The notes beneath the pieces were generated by a model. That model saw only the letters and a program-made list of their open reading frames with translations, made no database searches and was not told where the DNA came from. Below are positions 41,706 through 53,801 of a stretch of 64,000 nucleotides of DNA, one piece after another. Positions within the stretch are counted from its first letter, which is position 1, and each line of letters opens with the position of its first letter. Made by a program: the position numbers and the translations under genes. This DNA comes from Scenedesmus sp. ARA3 (lineage: Eukaryota; Chlorophyta; Chlorophyceae; Sphaeropleales; Scenedesmaceae): contig RWJK01001633.1 in assembly GCA_004335835.1 (NCBI GenBank), positions 1 through 64,000 on the forward strand, in the 5' to 3' direction.

Positions 41706-42061
41706 GTTGCTTTATCTGCTCTCACAGCACAACGGGTCGCAGGTGTCACAAACAGTATGCGGCACGTGGACGTTGACTACTTGTCAGCCCGGCTGGACTT
41801 TCAGGCACGTACTGGCATGACAGGGGGCGTGGTGGTTACACATGACGGGTGTGTCAGAGTGTGACCTTCGCACAGGTGAGTGCCCATCGAGATTTACATG
41901 CCTCGTTTCTGATTTTAGCGTGCAACCAACGAATTGCTGCTGTTTCTGGGTACATTGCTCCTCTCGTCGGCACCTGTAGACTTGTCGGTTGCAGTACAGT
42001 CGTCCAGCAGCACTGACAGTTGAAGCTCGTGTAGCACCGTTGGCAGCAGCACAAGGGCACC
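41706..42061. promoter_or_regulatory. divergent intergenic region, DPH2 / CysQ
   Basis: The two predicted start codons diverge across 356 bp. No defined element could be assigned. Confidence 0.35.
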
Positions 42062-44078
42062 ATGGGGACGGCAGCTAGTGCTCCTGTGGAGAAGCCGCAG
42101 CACATAACCGTGGAGTTTGATGTGAGGAAGAGCAGCAGCAATTGGCAGCAGCAACAGCAGCAGCAGTCTCTTCTTGGAACATGCAGCTTGCCTGATGGGC
42201 GTATGTATTCCCTAAAACAGCGGCAGCAATGCTTCTGAGCAGCAGCCCATATCCTTTGGTTTGCTATTAACAAACATGGTTCACAAGACGGCCAAATGAT
42301 TACACATGGCAATTGCATCTGTTGCTTTTCGCTGCTGCCTGCAGGTCAGCTGCAGCATTCCAGTGGAGGAGATAGTCAACATCTCGGAGCAGGCCGGCAA
42401 AGCCATCATGCAGATCTACAACAGCGCCGTGAGCATTACCGGTGCCAGCTACACTAAGCAGCCAGCTGCCCCTCAGTGCAAGCTGTTTTCATCAGCCATA
42501 TGCTTGCCTGCTGCATGCAGCCTTGCCTGATGCATGCACCACCTCTGTGCATGCTGTGAGTGCAGCTGCAGCAGCACACGCGCACAGCTAGCTGCTAACA
42601 GCAGCATGGCACGTTTAAAACAACTTGCTGTCCAACTTGCAGGACCATGGGGTGGAGCTGAAGGGGGATGAGTCTCCCCTCACAAAGGCAGACACTGAGA
42701 GCAACCGCATCATCTGCGAGGGCCTGCAGCGAGTCAGCCCACACGTGCCAATCATCTCGGAGGAAAACAAGACGCTGCCGTACAGCATACGCAAGGTACA
42801 GTCAGCAGCAGCGCATAGCATGTATAGGGACGTCTTGACTTCCTCGAGTAGCAGCAGCAGCAGCAGTGTACCGCCGCTTCTACTGCCAGCAACTGGGTGA
42901 AGTTGTCACCCACCAACACAGTAAGCTAGGCAAGCTTCAAGCACATCACAGCCATGTGTACACCTGATGTATACTGTATTCCAGCGCTGCAAGTTTTGCC
43001 TCAATGTGTCATCTCAATGTGTTTGTGTGTTGCGTGCTGCAGGGCTACCAGTACTGCTGGGTGGTTGACCCGCTGGATGGCACCAAGGAGTTCATCAAGC
43101 GCAACGGGGAGTTCACGGTCATGATTGGCCTGGTGCAGGTGGGAACCAGCAGCCGCAGCTGCAGCAGCAGCAGGAGCAGTAATGGCAGAGTCAATGGCAG
43201 TGTGAATGGTAGCAGGGGCACAGGTAGCACAGCATGCAGCAGCGGAAGGCGGCAGCCGACCAAGCAGATGCCACCAGCTGCTGCAGGACGGGAGCAGCTA
43301 CGCAGATGGTGTTGCCGGGCAACTGCTTGCGCAGTCCTGCATTACCTGTGCCGTGAAAGAGTCGGCTGGCAGAAAATACACACTAGCATCAGCCATGGCA
43401 CTGAGCAATGTTGGCACTGCGCCATGTTGGCATGCAATTGCAGCAAGCGTGTTTCAACACCTCAGCATGCCTGCCTCTGCACGCTTGCCATGCTGCTGCT
43501 GCCGCATGCAGGGCTCTGCTGCTGTGCTGGGCGTAGTGCACGTGCCAGTATCTGGCAAGACATACTATGCAGTGGCAGGCAAGGGCGCGTATGTACGCGA
43601 TGCAGACGGCACCACCAAGCAGATCCACGCCAAGGAGTTCAGCATGACTGACCCTGGGCTGGTGCTGGTGGGCTCCACCAGCCACGCCAACCCCAGCAAC
43701 AACACAGGTGGGCGGGCGCAAGTAGCTACTAGTGTGTAGGGGTGCACGTGCAGCAGCGGCGCGCTTGATTATGCACAGCTGAGTTGTATATACGTAGTAG
43801 TGTCGTGCGAGTGCACAGCTGGAGAGACAAGGTGGCGTGTCATGCATCAGGAGCAGCCAAAATCTATTCCTTTATCATAAGCCCAGCACGGCGCAGAACA
43901 GCTGAATGTGTGCACAGAAGTTCAACACCAAGGGGCCTACCTGTTTTATATTTGGCACTGAACAGTGTTCATACATGCAAGGCTTCAAGCATGCTGTGAT
44001 TTTTTCACGTGGAGTCACAAGCATCGGCAGCGCATGGTTTTTCGCTTGACTGCTGACTGGCTCCTGGCCTGGACGCTC

Positions 44079-44120
<42 letters not shown>

Positions 44121-44549
44121 CTCCCCCCCATCCCCGTAACCCCCAACCCCTGCAGCCATGCGTGACTTTGTGGAGCTGTTTGAGTCGCCCACCTTCAACA
44201 GCTACGGCTCCTCGCTCAAGCTGCTCATGGTGGCGGAGGGCGACGCACACGTGTACCCCAGGTGTGCTGCAGCCACAGGCCAGTCACTGGCAGCAGAACC
44301 TGAAAGCAGCGGGCAGCTGCCACAGTCAGGAGACATTGGTAGCCTGGCTTTAGCGCTTGTGCAGTTTACCGGGCAGTCCCTGTTCACCTCAGAAGGGCAA
44401 AGCGGGGCGGCATCAAGGAAAAGCGTTGCACGGTGCTTGAAATGCAGCCGTTGTCATGCTGGGTGTGTCAGTTAAGCTGGAGCCGCCTACAGACATCGTA
44501 ATTGCAGTTGGATTTGACGTTTGACTATGCACTGTGCTCAGCTGACACA

Positions 44550-44596
<47 letters not shown>

Positions 44597-45341
44597 GCGC
44601 TGCGTCAGGCTGGCGCCCACCATGGAGTGGGACACTGCTGCTGCCGACATCATCGTGAAGGAGGCCGGGGGCGTGGTGCTGCAGGCGGGCAAGATCACCG
44701 GCAAGGGGGAGCTGCTGGAGGACTGGAAGGTGGGCTAGTGAGGCGTTCCTACTACTCTTGGATTGTGGTACTGCTGTGGCTTAACTGGTGGTGTGATGGT
44801 GATGAGGCGAGGGGTGGGAGGGGGAGCTGGCCACATGGTGCAGAGGTGGTTGGTACGGTGGTTGGTGCGGTGAAAAGGGTAGGATGAGGCGTGCAAACAT
44901 GCTCTGGCAGGTCAGAACTGACACCAATGGTGAGATATTGTAGCGCGCACATTGTTGGGGACTTGCTTGTCGGCTGGCACGTGAGGCCAGCTGAGGGGTG
45001 CTTGTCTTACTGCCCTGCCAGGCGAACCGCCGCAAGTCGTTGAATATGCTGTTGCTGTATCGACTGCACTGCCGCAGATTCACCAGTCAGATGTGCTGCA
45101 CCAGTGCTTTCATGACCAGAATGGCTGTAGGTCTGAGCAGCTTCCTGCAGACTGGTGATGCTGCTGCAGGATGAGTGAACTTATTTGTTGTTGAACAAGC
45201 AGGGGTTCCAAAGTTTGTTGTGCTGCTGCTGCTGGACTGCTGCTCTTGCAGGACGTGCTGGTGAAGGAGCTGCCGATGGACTACAACAAGGAGGACCTGC
45301 TCAACCCTTGCTTCGTGGTGTTTGGCAAGCGCCGCGTGTGA
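42062..45341 (+). CDS. 3'(2'),5'-bisphosphate nucleotidase, CysQ type
   Basis: Eight exons (42062-42121, 42345-42428, 42643-42795, 43043-43138, 43512-43707, 44156-44261, 44609-44729, 45252-45341) join in frame to 301 residues. It belongs to the Li+-sensitive, Mg2+-dependent inositol monophosphatase superfamily. The metal site is visible as IISEENKT (Glu88/Glu89), [16 protein letters not shown] (Asp108, Asp111) and MEWDTAAAD (Asp240). The wording of these motifs and the C-terminal [14 protein letters not shown] match CysQ rather than inositol monophosphatase. The enzyme removes the 3'-phosphate of adenosine 3',5'-bisphosphate, a by-product of sulfate assimilation and sulfotransfer. The first 20 codons ([20 protein letters not shown]) are least certain. 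CTG triplet runs precede the acceptors of exons 6 and 7. Confidence 0.92.
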
Positions 45342-45738
45342 TGCAGTGCCATTTCCTCAGCACAGTCAGTAGACAACGTGTGAAGCTGGCACTTAGCGAC
45401 AGCAGTTCAGCCTTTCAGTGTTGATGCCGAATGTTTTCATCAGCATAAAGTTGCGTAGGAGAGGCATGGCGAGGCAGCCACGAGCTGCGCCTATTTGGCA
45501 TGCAACAGGTTTCGGGGTTCTCAGTACTGCCCGCCATGACCTGTGAGCAGCGAGTCACTTGCTGCGAAATCATCAACGTGTGTATCGTTGGTTTCAAAGT
45601 GTTTTGGTGCCTCGTATGTGTGGGTGTGTTGCAATGTACTGAAGGAAGCATGAGCTGTAATTACAGCTGAGGCGAGTACATCGGTCTCTTCATGCAGCGG
45701 CTTCTGGACATCATGGAAAGTCACCATAAAAGCCAAAA

Positions 45739-47108
45739 ATGTTTCTACTGAACGGCATGGGCGGCAGGGGCAGCCGTGTCGGCCGGAAGGGGCCCCAGGT
45801 GAGCAGACGTAGGCTGGCCAGCCAGGGTGCCAAAGCTGCGTTTGCTTCACATTGTAAATCAGAAGGCTTAAGCACAAGTACACCACGCGTCTCGGAGCTA
45901 TGCTGAGGTTGCTCACGCGTGCTGGGCCCTACTGCAGCACAGCGAAAGCCCTTGCTAGTCCAGCGGTCGGAGTGCGCCAGATGGGCTGTCGAGCACACAT
46001 CCTTGTTCTGTAAACGTTTGTATTGTATCCTTGGACAGGCTGTCACGTCAAATACCATGTTGCCTCTGTCTGACTGTATGCTGTGCTGCTGCCTTGGACG
46101 CTACATCTGCACAGGCTGTAGTCCCTGTGGAGGACTACAAGGAAGGCATGGGCTTCTGGATGGCCCAGCTGGATGCCACAGTGGCCGAAAAGCAGCAGCT
46201 GCTGCGCAAAGCCCTTGAGGAGCAGCAGCAGCGCCAGGCCCTGCAGCAGGAGCAGACAGAGCTGCAGCTCCAGCTCAGCCAGTCCGATGAGCAGCGCCGC
46301 AAGCTGCAGGACACGCTGCTGGAGATGCAGCGCGAGCAGGAGCAGCTGAAGCACCTGCTGGACAGCATGCAGGAGGAGGTGGGGCAGATGCGGGGGCTGT
46401 TCGGGTCGCACAGCGAGGCTGATTTTGGCTCGCCAGACTTTGGCGGGCTTGCAGGAATGTTCCCTGCAGCCGCGCTCAGTGATGCTGGAGCTGCTGCTGC
46501 CGCAGCAGCTGAGCCTAGCCCTGAGCTGGAGGAGCATGGTGCAGCTTTTGAATTGAGCAGCACTTGGGCGCCTGCCGCTGATGAAGAGCCAGATGATCAC
46601 CCGCAGCATGACCCAGCGGCAGGGCTGTCAGCAATCAGGGCTGCAGCCAGTGCAGCTGTAGCAGCAGCGGCTGCGGCAGCTGACCAAGCCTCGCGTGCGC
46701 TATCAGGCTTTGGCAGCAGCAGAGCAACCAGCAGTGGTGCAGCTGCCCCTGGCAGCGCCCAGCAGGCACGCAGCAGTGCAGGTGGCTCCTCCACGCCTGC
46801 AAGCAGACCATCTGCAGGCGGCAGGTCGGCGCAGCAGCAGCAGCAACAAGAGCCACAGCAGCCACAAGCGCCACAGCAGCAGCAGCAGCAGCAGCCAGCT
46901 ACTGCAGCACCTGCAGCGGCAGCAGAAGCAGTAGCAGCTCCAGCGTTGCGGCCAATTGCCGTCACTCCGAAGCCCATAGTATCCCAGCATAGAGCCAGCG
47001 GCAGCCTATATAGCAACCCTGATGGTGATGATCGTGAATCAGGATGGACTGCTGCCCCATTCATGATGACTGCTGCTGAGCGGCTGAGGGCGCAGCACCC
47101 TACCACTG

Positions 47109-47139
<31 letters not shown>

Positions 47140-48063
47140 CTCTAGTGGTGGCTTCAAGCGGTTCAGCAGCAGCGGCGGCAGTGCCAGCCACCACCCCAGC
47201 TGTGCAAGCAGCGGCGTCAAGCACCCTGGCACGCCCAAGTCGCCTGTGGTGTCAGTGTGGCAGGGCCCTGCAGGCAGGGCTGTGGTGATTGGTGCAAGGG
47301 GGGGCAGCGGCAGCAGCCACAGCAGCCCCAAGTTTGCCTGGCAGCAGCAGCAGCAGCAGCAGCATCAGTCACCATACCAGCAGCAGCAGCAGCAGCATCA
47401 ATCACCATATCAGCAGCAGCAGTCTCCATACCAGCAGCAGCAGCAGTCTCCATACCAGCAGCAGCAGCAGCAGCACATAGAGCAGCACCTAGAGCAGCAG
47501 CAGCAGCTGCCTGCGGCTCAGCCTACAATAGACGCTGCTAGTGACCGCGAGCTGCAGCAGCTTGAGCAGCAAGCGCGCGAGCAGCTGCAGCAGGTGGCGT
47601 GGCAGCAGCAGCAGCGGCGGCTGCAGCTGCAGCAACGCTGGCTGCAGCAGACGCATAGCCAGATGCTGCCAGGGTTGCCGCACCTGCTGACAAGTATGCA
47701 ACAGCAAGGGCCGTATGGAGCACATGGGTGGCCTGTTGACCCAATGCTGCCGCAGTGGCAGCCAAACACAGAATGGATGGACAGTCAGCGTGCAGCATCG
47801 CCGCAATGGCTGCAGCAGCCGCTGCCGCTGCCTGGTATGGGCGGTGTGCAAGGATTCGGCGGTGTGGCTGGGCTGGGCGGGCTGAATGGCTTTGGTATGC
47901 AGCAGCAGCAGCACCAGCAGCAGCAGATGGCAGCACCTTTTCAGCCACAGCAGCAGCAACCGCTTGGGTTCTCGCCCCAGGCAATGCAGCCAGTGTTGCA
48001 GGCACAGCAATACCCGCAGCAGCAGGTACCTGTGCCTCAGTCGCTACAACATGTGCTGCACAC

Positions 48064-48099
<36 letters not shown>

Positions 48100-48432
48100 C
48101 CAGCAGCAGGTGGTGGGACCACCCCAGCTGTCGCATCAAGCTATGCAGCCACAGCAGCTGCAGCAGCAGCAGTACCAAGTGCAGCAGGCACAGCAGCAGT
48201 CGTTACAGCAGCAGGTGCAGCAGCACCAGCACCTAGTGCAGCAGGTGCCACAGCTGCCATTGCAGCAGCCTCAGCAGATGCAGCAGTTGCAGCAGCAACA
48301 ACACCCAGTGCAACAGGCCTTCTGTGCAGCAGAGCCTCCACAGCAGCTGCAGCAGCACCATATGGCAGGGCCGTTGTCGCCACCGCAGCAGCTGCAGCAA
48401 CACCCATATGCAGCGCCACAGCAGCAAGCGCT

Positions 48433-48467
<35 letters not shown>

Positions 48468-48588
48468 CACCATGGCAGCACCAGCAGCACGTAGAGCAGC
48501 AGCAGCAGGCTCAGCTAGGGCTACATCAAGCACAGCCTGTCAACACTTACTCTGTACGGCCACAGCAGCATGTTCAGCAGGCACAGCC

Positions 48589-48623
<35 letters not shown>

Positions 48624-50262
48624 CAGGGGCTTCACATGCGTCACAGGTGCAGCAGCAGCAGCAGCAGCCGCCAGCTGTGGCAGCAAACCCAGCAAGCTCG
48701 CCAAGTGCTGGCAGGGATGCGCAGCAGCACAGCTGGGCCCCCCCTGTGCCCGCTGCTGCTGCCACTGCGTCCCGGGCCTACGGCAGCCCCCTGAGCCCCA
48801 CAGGCAGCTCGCTGTACAGCACGGATGAGCAGCAGGACGGATGGTCGCCTGCTGCCACCTCCTCTGCTGCTGCGGCTGCTGCCATTGCTCAGGAGGCTGT
48901 GGCAGCGTACAGCAGCCTCGCGAGCAGCCGCGGCTTGCTGCACAGCAGCCGAGCAGCAAGCCCTTCAGCCCCTGCTGCGCGTGAGCTGAGCCCTCTGAGC
49001 AGCAGGAGCAGCAGCATTGAGGTTGGGGTTGGCAGCGGCCCAGTTGTGGCTGCGCCTGCTGCTGGCTCGGGCAGCATCGCCGCAGCTGTTGCTGGCGCTG
49101 TGGCTGCTGCTCAGGAGTTCAGCAGCCGCTTCGGCAGCAGCAGCATCTGGGACAGCAGCGATGAGCAGCTTGATGTTGGCGGCAGCACCAGCTGCTGGGG
49201 TGCTGTGCCTGCTGTGTCAGAGGCTGCTGCTGCTTCAGCAAGCGTGTCGCGGGCCGCATCACTCGCAGCAGCATCGTATGTGGCGTCGCCTGTCAGTTCG
49301 CGCGCAGCATCCCCTGTCGTGTCGCGGGCAGTGTCACCTGTGGCGGCACCACCAGCAGCCGAGGCAGCAGCGGCAGTGCCATCCCCTGCTGTATCACAGG
49401 CGGCATCACCAGCAGCAGCAGCCCCAGCAGCAGCAGCCCCAGCAGCTGCGCCAGCAGCAGTATCGCCTGTAGCATCGCGAGCAGCTGCGCCAGCGGCCGC
49501 GGCACCGGCTGCAGCACCTGCTTACGCAGCTGATGTGCTGCAGGCCTTAGAGGCCTTGAAGCAGCTCATGACTGCGCCAATGCCTGCAGCAGCACCAGCA
49601 GCACCGGCACCAGCAGCAGCAGCACCAGCTGCGTATGCGCCTGATGTGCTGCAGGCACTTGAGGCGCTCAAGAAGCTGACCCCTGCAGCATCTTCGCCCC
49701 CGCCAGCCCTGTTGCTGCCAGGCGGCAGCACTGGCGCAGCCGCTGTCCCACCAGCCATCGCAGATGCGGAGCGCAGCGCCTCACCAACAGCAGCAGCAGT
49801 GAGTCCGCTGCAGCTGCGCGCGCGCAGCAGCAGCAGCACTGGCGACAGCAGCGGCAGCAAGTCTCCCCGCAGCCCGCGTGTCCCTCTCAGTGAGCTGCTG
49901 GAGAGCACAACACGCCAGCTGGCTGAGGTGGAGGCGTGCCTGGCAGCACAGGAGGCACTGCTAGGAGACAGTAAGGCCTCACCCGAGGCGCGCGCAGCAG
50001 CAGCAGCAGCGACACGGAAGGCGGCGGCAGCAGCGACACAGGCGGCAGCAGCGCGGGCGGCTACGAGGACGTCTGATGATGCTGAGGATGGCGTGGAGGT
50101 AGCAGGCGGGGCTGCACGTGGCGCTGCGCCTCTGCAGCAGCAGCAGCAGCAGCACAAGTTGCCGCAGTATCAGCAGCAGGCTCACGTGCCATCATCCATG
50201 GCCAAGCCTGCAGCAGCAGCAGCAGCAGCACCGGCTAATGGTTGGCCAGCCCAGGCGGCAGC

Positions 50263-50297
<35 letters not shown>

Positions 50298-50494
50298 GGC
50301 GGCACCGGCTAATGGTTGGCCCTGCTGCTGCCCGGCTGGCTCCCCTGCAGGCTGCATCAGGCAGCGGCGGGTTGCTGCTGCCTTCTGCCGGCTCCCCTGG
50401 GCGCCGCCCTGCCCAGGCGCCTGACACACCAGAGCCTTTTGACAAGCGCAGCGAGGTGACTGGCATAGCCCCTGCTCTCACGCCTAGCGGCACT

Positions 50495-50534
<40 letters not shown>

Positions 50535-51673
50535 GGCCGGCAGCAGCACGGGTCAGTCCTGCAAGGCTGGCCATTCCTGCAGATGTGGAGCTGATGCCAG
50601 GCTCGCCCTCACCAACAGCTCGCAAGCAGAATGTGCTGAGGGCTGCCGCAGGAGGCAGCAGCAGCGGCAGCAGCAGCAGCAGCAGCCCTGCACAGCGGCA
50701 GGATGCGGGTGCCATGGCTGGCTGGATGGCCGCTGCAATGCTGCTGCAGCAGCAGCAGCAGGCTCAGCAGGCGCAAGCAAGTGCACCTGCTTCGCCTGCA
50801 AGCAACATGCAGCAGCAGCAGCAGCGGCAGTTGGCTCCCATCCAGGTGGCAGTTGATGCGGGTGCTTCTGGTGAGGCGTCAGTGGGCTGGCCCTCATCGC
50901 CAGCCTCGTCAGCAAGCTCGCCAACATCGGTTGCATCCAGCGCCAGCTTCACGCCACGATACGACAGGCAGCAGCAGCAGCAGCAGCAGCACCAGTCTTG
51001 GGCTGACTGGACGCAAGCAGTGTCAGCAGCACCGCCAGCAGCAGCAGCTGTTGCGCCAGCAGCGGGGCCGGAGTGCAGCTGTGTTGCGTGTGTCTCGCAG
51101 CCGCAGCTGTCGGGGTTTCCACCTCAGCTGGTGGATGCTGCCCCGGGCCGCGCAGCGCATCATCAGACCTCGGCTGCACATCACCCCGCAGCACTGCAGC
51201 AGGTGCAGCAGGTGCAGCATCAGCAGAGTGCTCATCCTCTGGCCGGCCCACTGCCTATCATGGGGTTTGGTAACGGTGGCCCCAGCGGCCACAGGCTTGA
51301 GGGACCTCAGCGGCAGCAGCAGCGGGGCAGCTTTGTTGCTCCCTCTGCAGCAGCAGGAGCAGCAGCAGTGTGTGGCGAACAGCCTGGCAGCCCAACTGCA
51401 TCGTCACTGGCACAGGCCAAGCAGTCTTGGGACCAGTTTCTGTCAACAGCTGGCCTGACCGGACCTGATGGTAAGCAGCAGCCAGCGCAGCAGCAGCAGC
51501 AGCAGCTGCAGCAGCCGGCGCAGCAGCACTGGCTGCTGGCCAATGAGCAGCAGCGCCAGCAGCAGCAGCAGCGTGAAAGGCAAGCTGAGGAGTTTCCTAC
51601 AGCCGCGGCATGCTATGCAGGGCAGCACAGCCCGCAGCAGTATGCTGGGGCCCCAGGCGCACCATACAGGGCT

Positions 51674-51768
<95 letters not shown>

Positions 51769-52126
51769 ACTGTATGTTCCAGGTGGGCCTGCAGCAACCA
51801 TGATGGCAATGGTCACAGGCAGCAGCAGCAGCAGTGTGGCTGGCCTTGGCGGCAGCGTCAGCGCGCTGCTTGCCATTGTGCGGCGCGTGCTGATGCTGGT
51901 GTGCCCCAACAGCTGGCAGTGGCTGCTGCTGATCGCCACCTCTGTGGCTTGGGGCATGAAGAAGATGTTTGGCAGCAAGCCAGGGCAAGGGGTGGCGGGT
52001 GCTGCTGTTCTGAACGCGATGCTGCGTCCGATGGGCGCAGCTGGTGTGATGGACGGCGCTGTGCCAGTGCAGCGGGCGCACAGCGTGCAGCGTACGCAGA
52101 GCGCAGTGCGCTTGACTGAGTACTAG
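45739..52126 (+). CDS. giant Gln/Ala-rich protein with coiled coil and C-terminal membrane segment
   Basis: A short exon, 45739-45798 (MFLLNGMGGRGSRVGRKGPQ), splices in phase 0 to one 6-kb exon, 46115-52126, giving about 2,023 residues. Residues about 35-115 form a heptad-rich coiled coil (LRKALEEQQQRQALQQEQ and similar). The rest is low complexity. It holds polyQ and QSPYQQQQ repeats (about 430-950), Ala/Ser-Pro-rich stretches with SRAASP-type motifs (about 1020-1170), two YA.DVLQALEALK repeats (about 1155-1210), and polyAla near 1380. A run of about 30 Gln (near 1880) precedes a membrane-like segment (VLMLVCPNSWQWLLLIATSV, about 1945-1965) and a basic tail. All six frames are open for long distances because of the CAG repeats, but only this one spans the whole length and ends in a plausible folded region. 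I do not recognise the family. A tail-anchored scaffold or RNA-granule-like protein is possible; that is inference. Confidence 0.75.
51677..51767 (+). repeat. (CAG)n tract encoding the longest polyglutamine run
   Basis: About 30 pure CAG codons near the 3' end of the giant gene. Purity (no CAA interruptions) suggests instability or recent expansion. Confidence 0.97.
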
Positions 52127-53801
52127 GCTGCAGCATATGGGCGGCCAAGGGGTTGGCAGGGTTGGGCAGGGCACAGCTTGTGGCTGTTGCTGCTGCACTG
52201 GTTGTGGGTGGGTTGCGGGGCAGTAAACTGGGAGAGCAGCACTATGTATAAACAAACCTCAAGAGTGTGTTTTACGTGGGTGCTGGCACCCGTGGAGTTG
52301 TGTTTGGGTTTGTCAAACCAAGTGGAGTGTTGGTTGCTTACCTTCTTGTTGTTACTTATGGGAATATGGGAGATTGTGTTGAAAGCGGTGAGCGATGTGT
52401 GCATGGTTCGCGGATGACATGCCAAGAGCATGTGCAGCAGCCAGTGTGATACACAGCACTCCGCAGCAGGGTGAGCAGAGTGTAGGCATGACTTGGACGT
52501 CAGCATCTGCTGACTTGCAGGATGGCACGCATGCAGGAGTGGCGTGGTAATCCCTGGAAGGGCATGCTTATGGTTTTCATTGCGTATGTTGTGTTGCTGT
52601 GCAGCAACGAGCGACAGGCGTACGTTTGCTGGGACTGCAGGCACTGTTCATTGATCCTGCCGTGGCTGCGCTGTACAGCGCAGCATTGTTTTGAGTGGTG
52701 CGTGCTGCAACGCCCGGCATGGCATGACATGACTGGGCAGGGCTTCACTGGCCTAGTGCATGCTGCTGTGTGCATATGCCACCGTGTGGCCTGCTGCTTG
52801 CAGTTGACGCTGGCCCTGCAGGCATCCTACAGAACTGACCCTTTGTCGCTGATGTTTTATCTGTGCGATGCCCTGTTTCATCTTTGTCATGATATTTCGT
52901 GTTGTGAGGCACCTGGTACTTCTTTTTTAAATCACTAGTTAGCTGGTTGTGGGACTGCGGAAGCCTGTGCGCGCGGCAGCAGCCGGCGGCTGTGTTTCTT
53001 TTGTAGGTAGATGGATCTATGTTTAAAGAACTTCAGTGTGTGGGGCCTATGGTACTGTTTGCCAAGCATGCTGTTACATGGCAGCTGGTGTGCCAGCTGT
53101 CATGGCTTAGCGCACAGCTTGGCCGAAAGGCAGGAGGCCCAGCAATAAATGTTTGCTTTGCAACACTGCCAACATTGCACTATCATTTGCACGACTGTGC
53201 GTGTATTGTCTGGCTGGTTTGAGAGGCAACTGAAACGACATGTGTGGGAAACCACTGTCAAACGTGGCTTGGGGCGATATGCAGGCTGATGGCGGGCATG
53301 CGTGTTTGGGTGTGCACCGCCAGCTTGCAGGGGCAGGATGTATCCAGCCATCTCACTGCAGCTGGCGGTTAGAGCATGCAGCGTGTTTGGTTGGTTGCTT
53401 GGTTGGTTGGTTGGGGGAGTGGTTAGAGAAGGAACATGGTAACACCCGCCAATGAGGAGAAAAGCCGAATCTGGCTGCTGGTGCATCGGCCGCTGTGATC
53501 ATGTGCAGTCTTGGACGGCAGCCTCTCCACCATCGTTTCACGAAGCCAGTGCTACCAGCTTTCTATGTCGGGCACGAGGGTGGCTGTGCCAGTAGCTGCA
53601 CAAGCTGCCAGCTGACGAGGATGCGGTGCTTGCGCGTGATGACTCTCCTTGTGACCAGCCTGAGCACATCGTCATCGCCTTCATCTTATCACAATCCGGT
53701 TACAAACAGGCCATAACAACTCTTCAAGCACTCGTCTGCGATACTGGTTTCAACACCAGCGAGACCATACCATTATGACAGCAGTGTACTGCAGAACCCA
53801 G
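52127..53801. other. intergenic stretch with no recognised gene
   Basis: This is the convergent region between the polyQ gene and the glycosyltransferase gene. A short (GGTT)n run lies at about 53387-53415. No coding exon could be recognised on either strand. Confidence 0.45.
53700..53704 (-). terminator. TGTAA polyadenylation signal (minus strand)
   Basis: TTACA on the + strand reads TGTAA on the minus strand, about 98 nt past the glycosyltransferase stop codon at 53802. Confidence 0.55.

Noticed and set aside
42062..45341. Inositol monophosphatase
   Set aside because: [16 protein letters not shown] and the C-terminal NKEDLLNP motif are those of CysQ-type nucleotidases.
46597..48533. Long open frames on both strands inside the giant gene (polyLeu, polyAla, polyCys, polySer products)
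   Set aside because: CAG repeats are open in all six frames; these frames lack start context, folded segments and continuity, whereas the chosen frame runs 6 kb and ends in a membrane segment.
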